Below are positions 9,401 to 17,272 of a DNA stretch of 64,000 nt, piece by piece. A model generated the notes under the pieces. The model saw only the letters and a program-made list of their open reading frames with translations. It was not told the origin of the DNA and did no database searches. Source of the stretch: Frigoribacterium sp. PvP032 (GTDB lineage Bacteria > Actinomycetota > Actinomycetes > Actinomycetales > Microbacteriaceae); contig NZ_JAFIBM010000001.1 in NCBI RefSeq assembly GCF_017833035.1, positions 1,612,001 to 1,676,000 of the forward strand, written 5' to 3'. A program made the translations under genes and the position numbers. Position 1 is the stretch's first letter. Each line of letters starts with the position of its first letter.

Positions 9401-10256
9401 TCAGCTTGTTGTCGCGGGCACGGCGGACGACGTCCTCGTAGGCCGACAGGAAGTCGGCGAAGGTCATCTCGTCGGCCTTCTTGATGCCGGGGACGAGCAG
9501 GGCGCGGGTGCCGTCGGGCTTGGGGATGTCGATCGCGAGCCCGAGGTTGATGTGCGCGGGCGTGACCACCGACGGCTTGCCGTCGACCTCGTCGTAGAAG
9601 ACGTTCTGGCTCGGGAACTCCTTCAGGGCCTGGACGAGCGCCCAGCCGATGAGGTGCGTGAACGAGACCTTGCCGCCCCGGGCGCGCTTCAGGTGGTTGT
9701 TGATGACGATGCGGTTGTCGATCATCAGCTTGGCCGCGACGGTGCGGACGCTGGTGGCGGTAGGGACGCTGAGGCTCGCGTCCATGTTCGTGGCGAGCGA
9801 CTTCGCCATGCCGCGCAGGGGGGCGACCGTCGCCTCGGGCTCCGGCGCGGGCTCGGTGCTGGTGCGGGGCTTCTCCGGGGCCTTGGCGGGCGACTCGGCC
9901 GGGATGGGCTTCTCGGACGGCTCGACCGAGGTGGTCTTGGCGGCCTTCTTGCCGGCCGGGGCAGCCGGTGCCGGGGCAGGCGCCGCGGGCTCGTTCTCGC
10001 CGGGTGCGCCGGTCACCTCGTCGGGGACCTGGGCCTGGCCGCCGGTCGCCTGCTCGGGAGCAGGCGCATCGGCGGACGCGGACGCGGATGTCGCAGCGTC
10101 GGCGCCGCCTGAGGGCTTGTACGCCTCGAGGACGGGCCACCACGACTCGTCGACCGCGGACTTGTCGACCACCCACTTCTCGTAGAGCTCGTCGACCAGC
10201 CACTCGTTGGCCCCGAAGGCACCCTCGTCGGTCGTTCCCGTCACGTGGCTCGTCAC
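6465..10256 (-). CDS. kgd: Multifunctional 2-oxoglutarate decarboxylase/dehydrogenase (Kgd/OdhA)
   Basis: This is the actinobacterial TCA-cycle enzyme that fuses an E2-like succinyltransferase core to a thiamine-diphosphate E1 of 2-oxoglutarate dehydrogenase; it works with E2p and Lpd in a mixed PDH/ODH complex. Layout in 1,263 residues: a short helical N-terminal segment (FGANEWLVDELYEKW), an Ala/Pro-rich linker to about residue 125, an E2 core without lipoyl domain (TYDHRVIQGAGSGEFL carries the acyltransferase histidine region), then E1 (GMAHRGRLNVLTN, IHGDAAMAGQGVV and NNQVGFTT) to the C-terminus. The start is a GTG at 10256; the upstream reading frame is non-coding shadow. In relatives it is inhibited by the FHA protein GarA/OdhI. 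Confidence 0.95.
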   Translation of the reverse strand: MTSHVTGTTDEGAFGANEWLVDELYEKWVVDKSAVDESWWPVLEAYKPSGGADAATSASASADAPAPEQATGGQAQVPDEVTGAPGENEPAAPAPAPAAPAGKKAAKTTSVEPSEKPIPAESPAKAPEKPRTSTEPAPEPEATVAPLRGMAKSLATNMDASLSVPTATSVRTVAAKLMIDNRIVINNHLKRARGGKVSFTHLIGWALVQALKEFPSQNVFYDEVDGKPSVVTPAHINLGLAIDIPKPDGTRALLVPGIKKADEMTFADFLSAYEDVVRRARDNKLTAADFQGNTISLTNPGGIGTVHSVPRLMKGAGSIIGAGALDYPAEFQGTSSKTLVELGIGKTVTLTSTYDHRVIQGAGSGEFLKKVNELLIGQRGFYEQIFAALRIPYEPIRWNPDINVNLAERVGKTARVQELINSYRVRGHLMADIDPLQYRQRSHPDLAIESHGLTFWDLDREFVTGGLGGHTSALLRDILGILRDSYCRTIGVEYMHIQDPAQRAWVQQHVEVPYVKPSHDEQMRILAKLNEAEAFETFLQTKYVGQKRFSLEGGESAIALLDTVIQQAAREELEEVAIGMAHRGRLNVLTNIAGKTYGQIFREFEGTQDPRTVQGSGDVKYHLGTEGEFTSATGETIPVYIAANPSHLEAGDGVLEGIVRAKQDRGPKGVFGTLPILIHGDAAMAGQGVVVETLQMSMLRGYRVGGTIHVVINNQVGFTTPPSESRSSIYSTDVAKTIQAPVFHVNGDDPEAVARVAELAFSYRQQFKRDVVVDLICYRRRGHNEGDDPSMTQPLMYNLIEAKRSVRTLYTEALVGRGDITQEEYDGAHRDFQDRLERAFQETHAAQTGSMPVITDDGGDVDDLERPRSQRDDTSGEPESTGVELDLIHAIGDAHDNPPEGFSVHPKLSQLLKKRVDMSRNGGIDWAFAELLAMGSVLTEGTPVRLAGQDSRRGTFVQRHSVLHDRENGQEWLPLQNITDDQANLWIYDSLLSEYAAMGFEYGYSVERADALVMWEAQFGDFSNGAQTIIDEFISSAEQKWGQRSSVVLLLPHGYEGQGPDHSSARMERFLQMCAEDNMTIARPSTPASYFHLLRRQAYARPRRPLVVFTPKAMLRLRGATSGVDAFTSGRFEPVLDCTRVQDPSATKRIVLHSGKIHYDLSAELDKRGVQDDIALVRLEQLYPLPLERIREVLSRYPSAEIVWAQEEPENQGAWPFVVLELQKHLDRRITVASRPASASPAAGSTKASAAQQAELIAAALTL

Positions 10257-10379
10257 AGCCGATCGCCCACTCTCCGTTGATCGTTCGATGTCACGGCGGG
10301 CAGCGGCGCCCGCCGTTGACCAGCTTAACAACGTCCGCCTGGCCGCGTCCCGACGACCCGCAGGGATTACCGTTGAGCC

Positions 10380-11816
10380 ATGAGGTTCTACGAGACGACG
10401 CCGACCCACGACCTGACGTACTCCGACGTGTTCCTGGTGCCCAGCCGCTCGTCGGTGACCAGCAGGCTCGACGTCTCGCTGGTGCCGGGCGACGGCACGG
10501 GCGCGACGGTCCCGATCGTCTCGGCCAACATGAACTCGGTGACCGGCCCCCGCCTCGCCGCGACCCTCGCCCGCCGCGGCGGCCTCGGCGTCCTCCCGCA
10601 GGACATGCCGCTGCAGGAGCTCGACGCGGCGATCCGCTGGGTCAAGTCGCAGCCGGTCGAGTGGGACACTCCGTGGTCGCTCGACCCGGGCGAGACCGTC
10701 GCCGCCGCGCTGACCCGCGTGCCCGCCGTCGAGGGGCACGGCATCGTGCTGCACGACTCCGACGGCGCCTTCCTCGGCTGCATCGCCGCCTCGCGCCTGG
10801 CCACCGCGCCCCGCGACGCCGTGCTCGGCGACCTGCTGCACGGCGCGTTGACCTCGCTCGACGCGGACGACGTCGACTCGCCGCGCGCCGCCTTCGACCG
10901 CATGGTCGCCGCCGAGATCGACTTCGCGCCCGTGCTGCGGCACGGCCAGGTGGTCGGCACGGTGAGCCGCAAGAGCGCGCTCCGCTCGACGATCTACCAG
11001 CCCGCGCTCGACCGGGACGGCCGCCTCCGGGTCGCCGCAGCGGTCGGCATCAACGGCGACGTCGAGCAGAAGGCCCGCGCGCTCGCCGCGGCCGGCGTCG
11101 ACGTGCTCGTGCTCGACACCGCGCACGGCGACCAGGACGGCATGGTGGCCGCGGTCAAGAAGGTGGCCGCCGCCGAGCTCGGCCTGCCGATCGTCGCCGG
11201 GAACGTCGTCACCGAGGAGGCGGTGCGCCACCTCGTGGGCGCGGGCGCCGACGTGATCAAGGTCGGCGTCGGCCCCGGGGCGATGTGCACCACCCGGATG
11301 ATGACCGCCGTGGGCCGCCCCCAGTTCTCCGCCGTGCTCGAGACCGCGGCGACCGCCCGCTCGCTCGGCGCGCACGTCTGGGCCGACGGCGGCGTGCGCT
11401 ACCCGCGCGACGTCGCGCTCGCCCTCGCCGCGGGCGCGTCGTCGGTGATGATCGGCTCGTGGTTCGCCGGCACGGTGGAGGCGCCCGGCGAGCTGGCGAC
11501 CGACGAGCGCGGCCTCTACAAGGAGAGCTGGGGCATGGCGTCGACCAAGGCCGTGCAGGGCCGCTTCGGCCGGCTCGACCCCTTCGAGCTCGCTCGCAAG
11601 ACGCTCTTCGCCGAGGGCATCTCGTCGTCGCGCATCTACCTCGACCCGCTGCGGCCGGGTGTGGAAGATCTGCTCGACATGATCACCTCGGGCGTCCGCA
11701 GCTCGTTCACCTACGCGGGCGCCCGCACCCTGCCCGAGTTCGCCGAGCGGGCCCTCGTGGGCATCCAGTCGGCGGCCGGCTACGAGGAAGGCAAGGCGCT
11801 TCCCGTCAGCTGGTGA
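10380..11816 (+). CDS. guaB1: GuaB1-type IMPDH-family protein, probable GMP reductase
   Basis: This 478-residue TIM-barrel protein has a CBS-type insertion (about residues 95-205) and the IMPDH/GMPR catalytic loop GVGPGAMCTTRMMT with Cys303. The N-terminus (DLTYSDVFLVP) and the C-terminus (EEGISSSRIYLDP... SFTYAGA) match mycobacterial GuaB1, shown in Mycobacterium smegmatis to be a GMP reductase rather than an IMP dehydrogenase; it would return GMP to IMP in purine salvage. TACCGT lies 6 bases before the ATG (leaderless). It is divergent to kgd, and the two HlyC/CorC-type genes that follow repeat the order found in Mycobacterium tuberculosis (Rv1843c-Rv1841c), although there the block is read on the other strand. 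Confidence 0.85.
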   Translation: MRFYETTPTHDLTYSDVFLVPSRSSVTSRLDVSLVPGDGTGATVPIVSANMNSVTGPRLAATLARRGGLGVLPQDMPLQELDAAIRWVKSQPVEWDTPWSLDPGETVAAALTRVPAVEGHGIVLHDSDGAFLGCIAASRLATAPRDAVLGDLLHGALTSLDADDVDSPRAAFDRMVAAEIDFAPVLRHGQVVGTVSRKSALRSTIYQPALDRDGRLRVAAAVGINGDVEQKARALAAAGVDVLVLDTAHGDQDGMVAAVKKVAAAELGLPIVAGNVVTEEAVRHLVGAGADVIKVGVGPGAMCTTRMMTAVGRPQFSAVLETAATARSLGAHVWADGGVRYPRDVALALAAGASSVMIGSWFAGTVEAPGELATDERGLYKESWGMASTKAVQGRFGRLDPFELARKTLFAEGISSSRIYLDPLRPGVEDLLDMITSGVRSSFTYAGARTLPEFAERALVGIQSAAGYEEGKALPVSW

Positions 11817-11880
11817 CGAGCTGCTGGTCGACTCGTGACGGGATGCCGGTCGACCGGTGACGGATGCGGCATCCAGCGGA

Positions 11881-11886
11881 TATGAT
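11881..11886 (+). promoter_or_regulatory. -10 element of the HlyC/CorC pair
   Basis: TATGAT (11881-11886) is a near-consensus -10, and GTGACG at 11857-11862 gives a plausible -35 with an 18-base spacer. The predicted transcript would begin at or next to the ATG at 11896, making the small upstream ORF leaderless. Confidence 0.55.
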
Positions 11887-11895
11887 TCCCTCCCT

Positions 11896-11970
11896 ATGGA
11901 TGACCCTCCGTCTCAGCCCGCTGCACCCTCCCACCATCCCGTGACCAGGGGCGGTGCTCCGTCGTCGTGA
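11896..11970 (+). CDS. 24-residue leaderless upstream ORF coupled to the next gene
   Basis: A short ORF, beginning M-D-D-P-P-S-Q-P-A-A-P, starts 9 bases after a TATGAT -10 and ends in a TGA that overlaps the GTG start of the downstream membrane protein (GTGA). The next gene has no Shine-Dalgarno of its own, so translation may reach it by termination-reinitiation from this ORF. The Pro-rich peptide (6 prolines in 24) could also slow ribosomes and act as an attenuator. No homologue is recognised; the peptide itself may have no function. Confidence 0.5.
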   Translation: MDDPPSQPAAPSHHPVTRGGAPSS

Positions 11971-13409
11971 ACGAGTGGATCCTGCTCGCGATCGGCATCG
12001 TCCTCACGATCGGCACCGGCCTCTTCGTCGCCAGCGAGTTCTCGTTGGTCAACCTCGACCGCTCTGACCTCGAGGCCCGTCAGGCCAAGGGGGAGAAGGG
12101 GCTCGCGCCGACCATCGGCGCCCTCCGCATCACCTCGACGCACCTCTCCAGCGCCCAGCTCGGCATCACGCTGACGACGCTGCTGACCGGCTACACGATG
12201 GAGCCGGCCATCTCCCGGCTGCTGGCACCGCCCCTCCTCGGCGTCGGCATCCCCGAGCCGGTCGTCACCGTCGCCGGCCCCGTCGTCGCGATCGTCGTGG
12301 CGACCCTGCTCTCGATGATCGTCGGCGAGCTCGTGCCCAAGAACTTCGCGCTGGCCCTGCCGCTGCGGACGGCGAAGCTCGTCATCCCGTTCCAGGTCGG
12401 CTTCACGACGGTGTTCCGCCCCGCCGTGGCCCTGCTCAACAACACGGCGAACGCCATCCTGCGCGGCGTCGGGATCGAGCCGAAGGAGGAGCTGTCCGGC
12501 GCACGGACTGCCGAAGAGCTGTCGTCGCTCGTCCGCCGCTCGGCCTTCGAGGGCAGCCTCGCCCTCGACACGGCGACCCTGCTGGCGCGCACCCTGGCCT
12601 TCAGCGACCACACCGCCTCCGACGTGATGACGCCACGTCCGCGGCTCTCGACGGTGACGCGCACCGACTCGGCCGAGACCGTGCTGCAGCTCGCGCGGCG
12701 CACCGGGCTGTCGCGGTTCCCGGTCACCGACGACGGCATCGACGACGTCGTGGGCCTCGTCCACGTCAAGCAGGCCGTGTCGGTGCCGCGTGAGAAGCGG
12801 GCCGACGTGCCCGTCTCGGCCCTGCTCACCGACGCCGTCCGCGTGCCCGAGACGATGACCCTCGACAACCTGCTCGGCGAGGTCCGCGGCCGCGGCTACC
12901 AGATGGCGGTCGTCGTCGACGAGTACGGCGGCACCGCCGGCGTCGTCACCCTGGAGGACCTGATCGAGGAGCTCGTGGGCGAGGTGTCGGACGAGCACGA
13001 CCGCAGCCGCGTCGACGTCGTGCGCTCCCGCAACTGGCTCACGTTCCCCGGGCTGCTGCGCCCCGACGAGCTGCTCGAGCGCGCGTCGGTCACGGTGCCG
13101 GAGGAGGGCCCCTGGGAGACCGTCGGCGGTTGGGTGATGAGCGAGCTCGGGCGCCTGCCCGTGGTCGGCGACGTCGTCGAGTCCGAGGCCGGCACGTTCC
13201 GCGTCGAGCGGCTCGAGGGCCGACGGATCGACCGGATCAGGTTCACCCCGACGCCCGAGGACGAGGTCGTCGAGCAGCCGGAGCGCGGTGGTCGTGCCGA
13301 GCGCGGCGGCCGTGCCGAGCGCGCGAGCCGGTCCGAGCGAGCGGGCAGGTCGGACGCGCCCGCCTCGATGCGCGACGTCGACGCCCGCCAGAAGGAGACG
13401 ACCCGATGA
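11967..13409 (+). CDS. HlyC/CorC-type membrane protein (DUF21, CBS pair, CorC/HlyC domain)
   Basis: This 480-residue protein has an N-terminal DUF21 membrane domain with about four helices (residues 1-165), a CBS-domain pair (about 210-335, with DVMTPRPRLSTV and VVDEYGGTAGVVTLEDLIEELVGE) and a C-terminal CorC_HlyC domain (about 350-430), followed by a highly repetitive R/E/G/S tail (ERGGRAERGGRAERASR). The family (CNNM/CorC) is linked to Mg2+ and other cation export; MpfA in Staphylococcus is an example. The start is the GTG at 11967, overlapping the upstream ORF. Its stop overlaps the next gene (ATGA), and the two paralogues probably form a hetero-oligomer. Confidence 0.85.
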   Translation: MNEWILLAIGIVLTIGTGLFVASEFSLVNLDRSDLEARQAKGEKGLAPTIGALRITSTHLSSAQLGITLTTLLTGYTMEPAISRLLAPPLLGVGIPEPVVTVAGPVVAIVVATLLSMIVGELVPKNFALALPLRTAKLVIPFQVGFTTVFRPAVALLNNTANAILRGVGIEPKEELSGARTAEELSSLVRRSAFEGSLALDTATLLARTLAFSDHTASDVMTPRPRLSTVTRTDSAETVLQLARRTGLSRFPVTDDGIDDVVGLVHVKQAVSVPREKRADVPVSALLTDAVRVPETMTLDNLLGEVRGRGYQMAVVVDEYGGTAGVVTLEDLIEELVGEVSDEHDRSRVDVVRSRNWLTFPGLLRPDELLERASVTVPEEGPWETVGGWVMSELGRLPVVGDVVESEAGTFRVERLEGRRIDRIRFTPTPEDEVVEQPERGGRAERGGRAERASRSERAGRSDAPASMRDVDARQKETTR

Positions 13410-14443
13410 GCGACTGGTGGGGCATCGTCTGGCTGGTGCTGCTGCTGATGGGCAACGCGTTCTTCGTGGCGGCCGAGTTCGCCGTCATCTCGGCCCGTCG
13501 GTCGCAGATCGAGCCCAAGGCCGAGGCCGGCAGCCGGGCCGCCAAGACCACGCTCTGGGCCATGGAGCACGCGACCATGATGCTCGCGACGACCCAGCTC
13601 GGCATCACGATCTGCTCGCTGCTCATCCTGAACGTGTCCGAGCCCTCCATCCACCACCTCCTCGAGGGCCCGCTCGGCCTGACCGGCCTCAGCGAGCAGC
13701 TCGTGGGCGTCGTCGGGTTCGTCATCACGCTGCTGCTCGTGTCGTTCCTGCACGTCGTGCTCGGCGAGATGGTGCCGAAGAACATCTCGTTCTCGCTGCC
13801 GGACAAGGCCGCCCTGCTGCTCGCGCCGCCGCTGGTGGCCGTGGCGCGCCTCCTGCACGTCGTCGTGGTGTCGCTGAACTGGTCGGCGAACGCCGTCCTG
13901 CGGGCGTTCCGCGTCGAGCCCAAGGACGAGGCGGCCAGCGCCTACACCGTCGACGAGGTGGCCACGATCGTGGCGCAGTCGCAGCGCGAGGGCACCCTCC
14001 GCGACGGCAGCGGCACGCTCCAGGCGGCGTTCGAGTTCACGGAGAAGACGGTCGACGACGTGGCCGTGCCGATGTCGGGCCTCGTCACGCTGCCCGAGGA
14101 CGCGACGCCGAGCGACGTCGAGCGGGCCGTCGCCCAGAACGGCTTCTCGCGCTACGTGCTCGTCGACGACGGCGGCGACCCGACGGGCTACTTGCACCTC
14201 AAGGACGTCATCGACCTCGCCGAGGACGAGTTCGGCGACCCGGTGCCGCCGAAGCGGATCCGCCAGCTGATCTCGATCTACCAGGGCACCGACCTCGAGG
14301 ACGCCCTCGCGACGATGCGCCGGAGCGGCGTCCACGTCGCCCGGTCGTTCGACGAGCGGGGCGACACCCAGGGCGTGCTGTTCCTCGAGGACATCCTGGA
14401 GGAGCTGATCGGCGAGGTGCAGGACGCGACCAGGCGGTCGTAG
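13406..14443 (+). CDS. HlyC/CorC-type membrane protein (DUF21 plus CBS pair, no CorC domain)
   Basis: This 345-residue paralogue of the preceding gene has DUF21 helices (1-160; the motif GEMVPKN is shared by both) and a CBS pair (about 205-335), but ends right after LEDILEELIGEVQ, so the CorC_HlyC domain is absent. A clear ribosome binding site (AGGAG) precedes the ATG inside the end of the upstream gene. This long/short pairing after guaB1 is conserved in mycobacteria (Rv1842c/Rv1841c). The likely role is cation homeostasis at the membrane, with nucleotide sensing through the CBS pair; this is inferred from family only. Confidence 0.85.
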   Translation: MSDWWGIVWLVLLLMGNAFFVAAEFAVISARRSQIEPKAEAGSRAAKTTLWAMEHATMMLATTQLGITICSLLILNVSEPSIHHLLEGPLGLTGLSEQLVGVVGFVITLLLVSFLHVVLGEMVPKNISFSLPDKAALLLAPPLVAVARLLHVVVVSLNWSANAVLRAFRVEPKDEAASAYTVDEVATIVAQSQREGTLRDGSGTLQAAFEFTEKTVDDVAVPMSGLVTLPEDATPSDVERAVAQNGFSRYVLVDDGGDPTGYLHLKDVIDLAEDEFGDPVPPKRIRQLISIYQGTDLEDALATMRRSGVHVARSFDERGDTQGVLFLEDILEELIGEVQDATRRS

Positions 14444-14452
14444 GGCCACACG

Positions 14453-14501
14453 GACGACGACGGCCGCGCCGCCCCTCGGGGTCGGCGCGGCCGTCGTCGT
14501 C
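14453..14501. terminator. 18-bp hairpin, bidirectional terminator
   Basis: An 18-base perfect inverted repeat (GACGACGACGGCCGCGCC at 14453-14470; complement at 14484-14501; 13-base loop) begins 9 bases after the stop of the second HlyC/CorC-type gene and precedes the 3' end of the oppositely oriented reductase gene. Confidence 0.75.
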
Positions 14502-14536
14502 GTGGGGGCCGCTCGGGCCCCGGACCCTGCTGCTCG

Positions 14537-15682
14537 CTACGCGGTGCGGAACGGTGCCCGGAGGTACTGCGCGGGCCAGTAGTCGAGCTCGACGCCCAGC
14601 TCGGCTGCGGCGCGCAGCGGGAAGTGCGGGTCGCGGAGGAACTCGCGCGCCATCAGCACGACGTCCGCCCGACCCTCGGCCACGACGGCCTGGGCCTGCT
14701 GCGCGGACACGATGAGGCCGACGGCGCCCGTCTCGACCTCGGCCGTCTCGCGCACGTGCTGGGCGAACGGCACCTGGTAGCCCAGGCCGACGGGGATCGT
14801 CACCCCGGCGACGAGGCCGCCGGTCGAGATGTCGAACAGGTCCGCCCCGGCGTCGCGGCACCAGGCGGCGACGGTCGCGGTCTCGTGCTCGTCCCAGCCG
14901 CCCTCGGCCCAGTCGGTGGCCGAGAAGCGGACGAGCAGCGGCAGGTCGTCGCCGACCTCGGCCCGCACGGCGCGGACGACGTCGACGAGGAGGCGCGCGC
15001 GGTTCTCGAGGGAGCCGCCGTGCTCGTCGGTGCGCTGGTTGCTGAGCGGCGAGAGGAACTGGTGCAGCAGGTAGCCGTGGGCGGCGTGCAGCTCGATCAG
15101 CCCGAAGCCGGCCTCGACCGAGCGCCGGGCGGCGGCGCCGAACGCCTCGACCAGCCCGACGATCTCGTCTCGCGACAGCTCGCGCGGCTCGGCGTAGCCC
15201 TCGAACGCGACCGCGGACGGCGCGACCGTCGGCCAGCCGCCCTCGGCCTCGGGGACGGAGCCCTGGGTCTCGCTCCAGGGGCGGAACGTGGACGCCTTGC
15301 GCCCGGCGTGCGCGAGCTGGATCCCGGGGACCGAGCCCTGCGACCGGACGAACGCGGTGATCGGCTTGAGCGCCTCGACCTGCTCGTCGTTCCAGATGCC
15401 GAGGTCCTGCGGCGAGATGCGGCCGTCGGGGGTGACCGACGCGGCCTCCGAGATCACGGCGCCCGCGCCTCCTCGTGCCAGCGAGCCGAGGTGCACGAGG
15501 TGCCAGTCGGTGGCGACGCCGTCCTCCTTCTCGGCCGAGTACTGGCACATGGGGGCGACCCAGAGCCGGTTGCGGAAGGTCTGCCCGCGCAGGGTGACGG
15601 CGTCGAACAGGCCGACGGGGGAGCCGCCGGGTGCGGGGGTGGTCGTGGGTTCAGCGTCCGTCTGGGTCACGAGAGCGGTCAT
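14537..15682 (-). CDS. NADH:flavin oxidoreductase, old-yellow-enzyme family (YqjM-like)
   Basis: This 381-residue FMN-dependent ene-reductase has a single TIM barrel. Recognisable segments are NRLWVAPMCQYSAEKEDG (FMN site with the Cys typical of the YqjM subclass), QLAHAGRK, ELHAAHGYLLHQFLSPLSNQRTD (the substrate-binding His-x-x-His region) and MAREFLRDPHFPLRAA. It reduces activated C=C bonds with NAD(P)H; the physiological substrate is unknown. The start ATG at 15682 has GAAAGG upstream and overlaps the stop of the HAD gene by 4 bases, so the two are co-translated. Confidence 0.9.
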   Translation of the reverse strand: MTALVTQTDAEPTTTPAPGGSPVGLFDAVTLRGQTFRNRLWVAPMCQYSAEKEDGVATDWHLVHLGSLARGGAGAVISEAASVTPDGRISPQDLGIWNDEQVEALKPITAFVRSQGSVPGIQLAHAGRKASTFRPWSETQGSVPEAEGGWPTVAPSAVAFEGYAEPRELSRDEIVGLVEAFGAAARRSVEAGFGLIELHAAHGYLLHQFLSPLSNQRTDEHGGSLENRARLLVDVVRAVRAEVGDDLPLLVRFSATDWAEGGWDEHETATVAAWCRDAGADLFDISTGGLVAGVTIPVGLGYQVPFAQHVRETAEVETGAVGLIVSAQQAQAVVAEGRADVVLMAREFLRDPHFPLRAAAELGVELDYWPAQYLRAPFRTA

Positions 15683-16314
15683 CGCCTTTCGGTGGGGTGG
15701 CCCGCGAGGCCCTCGACGAACTGTCGGAGCGGCTCGGGGCCGGTGAAGAGGTGCCCGGTGATGCCGAGCGCCTGGGCGGCCTCGACGTTGTCGGACCTGT
15801 TGTCGATGAACACCGTGTCGGCGGCGGTTGTTCCGAGCTCGGCGAGGACGTGCCGGAAGATCGAGGCCGACGGCTTCAGGTCGTCGAGCTCGGCGCTGAC
15901 GAAGACCTGCTCGAACAGGTCGCCGAGGGGCGAGTGGCGGAACGGCGAGGAGAAGTCCTGGCCGGCGTTCGAGAGGATCGCCAGCCGGGTGCCGCCGTCG
16001 GCGAGGTCGGCGATCACGTCGAGCGTGCCGGGCTCGGGCACGAACCACGAGGGGAAGTCGGCGGCCCACAGCTCGTGCACGCGCGTGCGCGACCAGTCGG
16101 CGCCGGTGTCGGCCTCGACGGCGCGCCAGTAGCCGGTGGCGGTGAGCTTGCCGTGGTCGAGGGCGTGCCGGTGCGTTCCGTAGCTGGCCCAGAGGGCGGC
16201 AGGGTCGACCCCGGCCAGTTCTTCGATGCGCCGACGGGAGGCGTCGTCGGGGAACCGCGAGATCACCTCGCCGTAGTCGAAGACGACGGTGCGGCCGGGG
16301 ATCGAGATGCTCAT
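15679..16314 (-). CDS. HAD-superfamily hydrolase, YihX-like
   Basis: This HAD phosphatase has 211 residues from the ATG at 16314. Motif I is VVFDYGEVI: the nucleophile Asp is present, but the usual second Asp (D-x-D) is replaced by Gly, as in the YihX group (F-D-L-G-N-V-I). Motif II is ILSNAG, motif III K in LKPSASIF, and motif IV FIDNRSDN. The YihX group includes glucose-1-phosphate phosphatase; the substrate here is unknown. TACGGT lies 6 bases before the ATG (leaderless), which favours this start over one 9 codons upstream. It forms an operon with the flavin oxidoreductase. Confidence 0.85.
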   Translation of the reverse strand: MSISIPGRTVVFDYGEVISRFPDDASRRRIEELAGVDPAALWASYGTHRHALDHGKLTATGYWRAVEADTGADWSRTRVHELWAADFPSWFVPEPGTLDVIADLADGGTRLAILSNAGQDFSSPFRHSPLGDLFEQVFVSAELDDLKPSASIFRHVLAELGTTAADTVFIDNRSDNVEAAQALGITGHLFTGPEPLRQFVEGLAGHPTERR

Positions 16315-16399
16315 CGACCCACCGTATCGGCGGGCGCGCAACTGCTCTGGACACCGGCGCTCCGGACGCCGGTGCCGCGAGCCCGACTAGCGTCGGGGC

Positions 16400-17272
16400 G
16401 TGACCACCGACCCGCACTCCGCCTCCCGCCCCGCACCCTGGACCGCCGCCGACGCCGCCGACTGGATCGCCGTCCCGGCGATCGACGACGACAAGTACTC
16501 GCGCGGCGTGCTCGGCGTCGTGACCGGCTCGACCTCGTACCCGGGGGCGGCCGTCCTCGGCGTCGAGGCGGCACTGCACACCGGCGTCGGCATGCTCCGC
16601 TACCTCGGCCCGGCTCGTGCGTCGGACTTCGTGCTGCACCGTCGGCCGGAGGCCGTCACCAGCGCCGGCCGGGTGCAGGCCTGGCTGCTCGGCTCGGGGG
16701 TGGACCCCGACCACCTCGACGACGAGACCGCTGACGGGTTCGAGACGGCCGCCTCCTCGGGGCTGCCCCTGGTGCTCGACGCGGGCGCGCTGTCGCTGCG
16801 CGAGCGGGCGACGGGGCCGGTGGTGCTGACGCCGCACTTCCGCGAGCTGGCGCGGGCTTCTGGCCGGTCGGTCGACGAGGTCGCCGCCGACCCGGCCGAG
16901 GCTGCGGCACGGGCGGCGGGGGAGTGGGGCTGCACGGTCCTGGTGAAAGGCCACCACACGCACGTCGCCTCGCCGGGCGGCACCCGGCTCGTGGCCGAGA
17001 GCGCGCCGAGCTGGCTCGCGACTGCCGGTGCGGGCGACGCGCTCGGCGGCGTGCTGGGCGCGCTCGTCGCCACCCACTCGGACGAGGCGCTCGCCCAGGA
17101 CGACGCCCTCGCCCGTCTCGCGGCCACCGCCGCGGTCGTGCACGGCCTGGCCGCCGAGCGTGCCAGCGGGGGCGGGCCCCTCACGGTGCTCGGCCTCGTC
17201 GACGCGCTCCCGGCGACGATCGCCGCCCTGCTGCGCGCCGGAGCAGGAGGGGCAGAGACGCGTGGAGCGTGA
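16400..17272 (+). CDS. nnrD: ADP-dependent NAD(P)H-hydrate dehydratase
   Basis: This 290-residue ribokinase-fold protein corresponds to the C-terminal half of YjeF/Nnr. It repairs hydrated NADH/NADPH (S-form) using ADP. The SRGVLGVVTGSTSYPGA segment, VLTPHFRELAR, VLVKGHHT and the catalytic TAGAGDALGGVLGAL motif are all present. The epimerase half (NnrE) is not fused and not in this window. TAGCGT (16388-16393) lies 6 bases before the GTG at 16400, a leaderless promoter. Its stop codon is embedded in a 24-bp palindrome. Confidence 0.9.
   Translation: MTTDPHSASRPAPWTAADAADWIAVPAIDDDKYSRGVLGVVTGSTSYPGAAVLGVEAALHTGVGMLRYLGPARASDFVLHRRPEAVTSAGRVQAWLLGSGVDPDHLDDETADGFETAASSGLPLVLDAGALSLRERATGPVVLTPHFRELARASGRSVDEVAADPAEAAARAAGEWGCTVLVKGHHTHVASPGGTRLVAESAPSWLATAGAGDALGGVLGALVATHSDEALAQDDALARLAATAAVVHGLAAERASGGGPLTVLGLVDALPATIAALLRAGAGGAETRGA

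Noticed and set aside
6582-10112. Very long plus-strand frame (over 1,100 codons) opposite kgd
   Set aside because: Antisense shadow of a high-GC gene; valine/glutamate/leucine-biased composition, no ribosome binding site, and kgd motifs fully explain the locus.
10257-11375. Upstream extension of the kgd frame
   Set aside because: It is antisense to guaB1; conserved Kgd sequence starts at the FGANEW segment just after GTG 10256.
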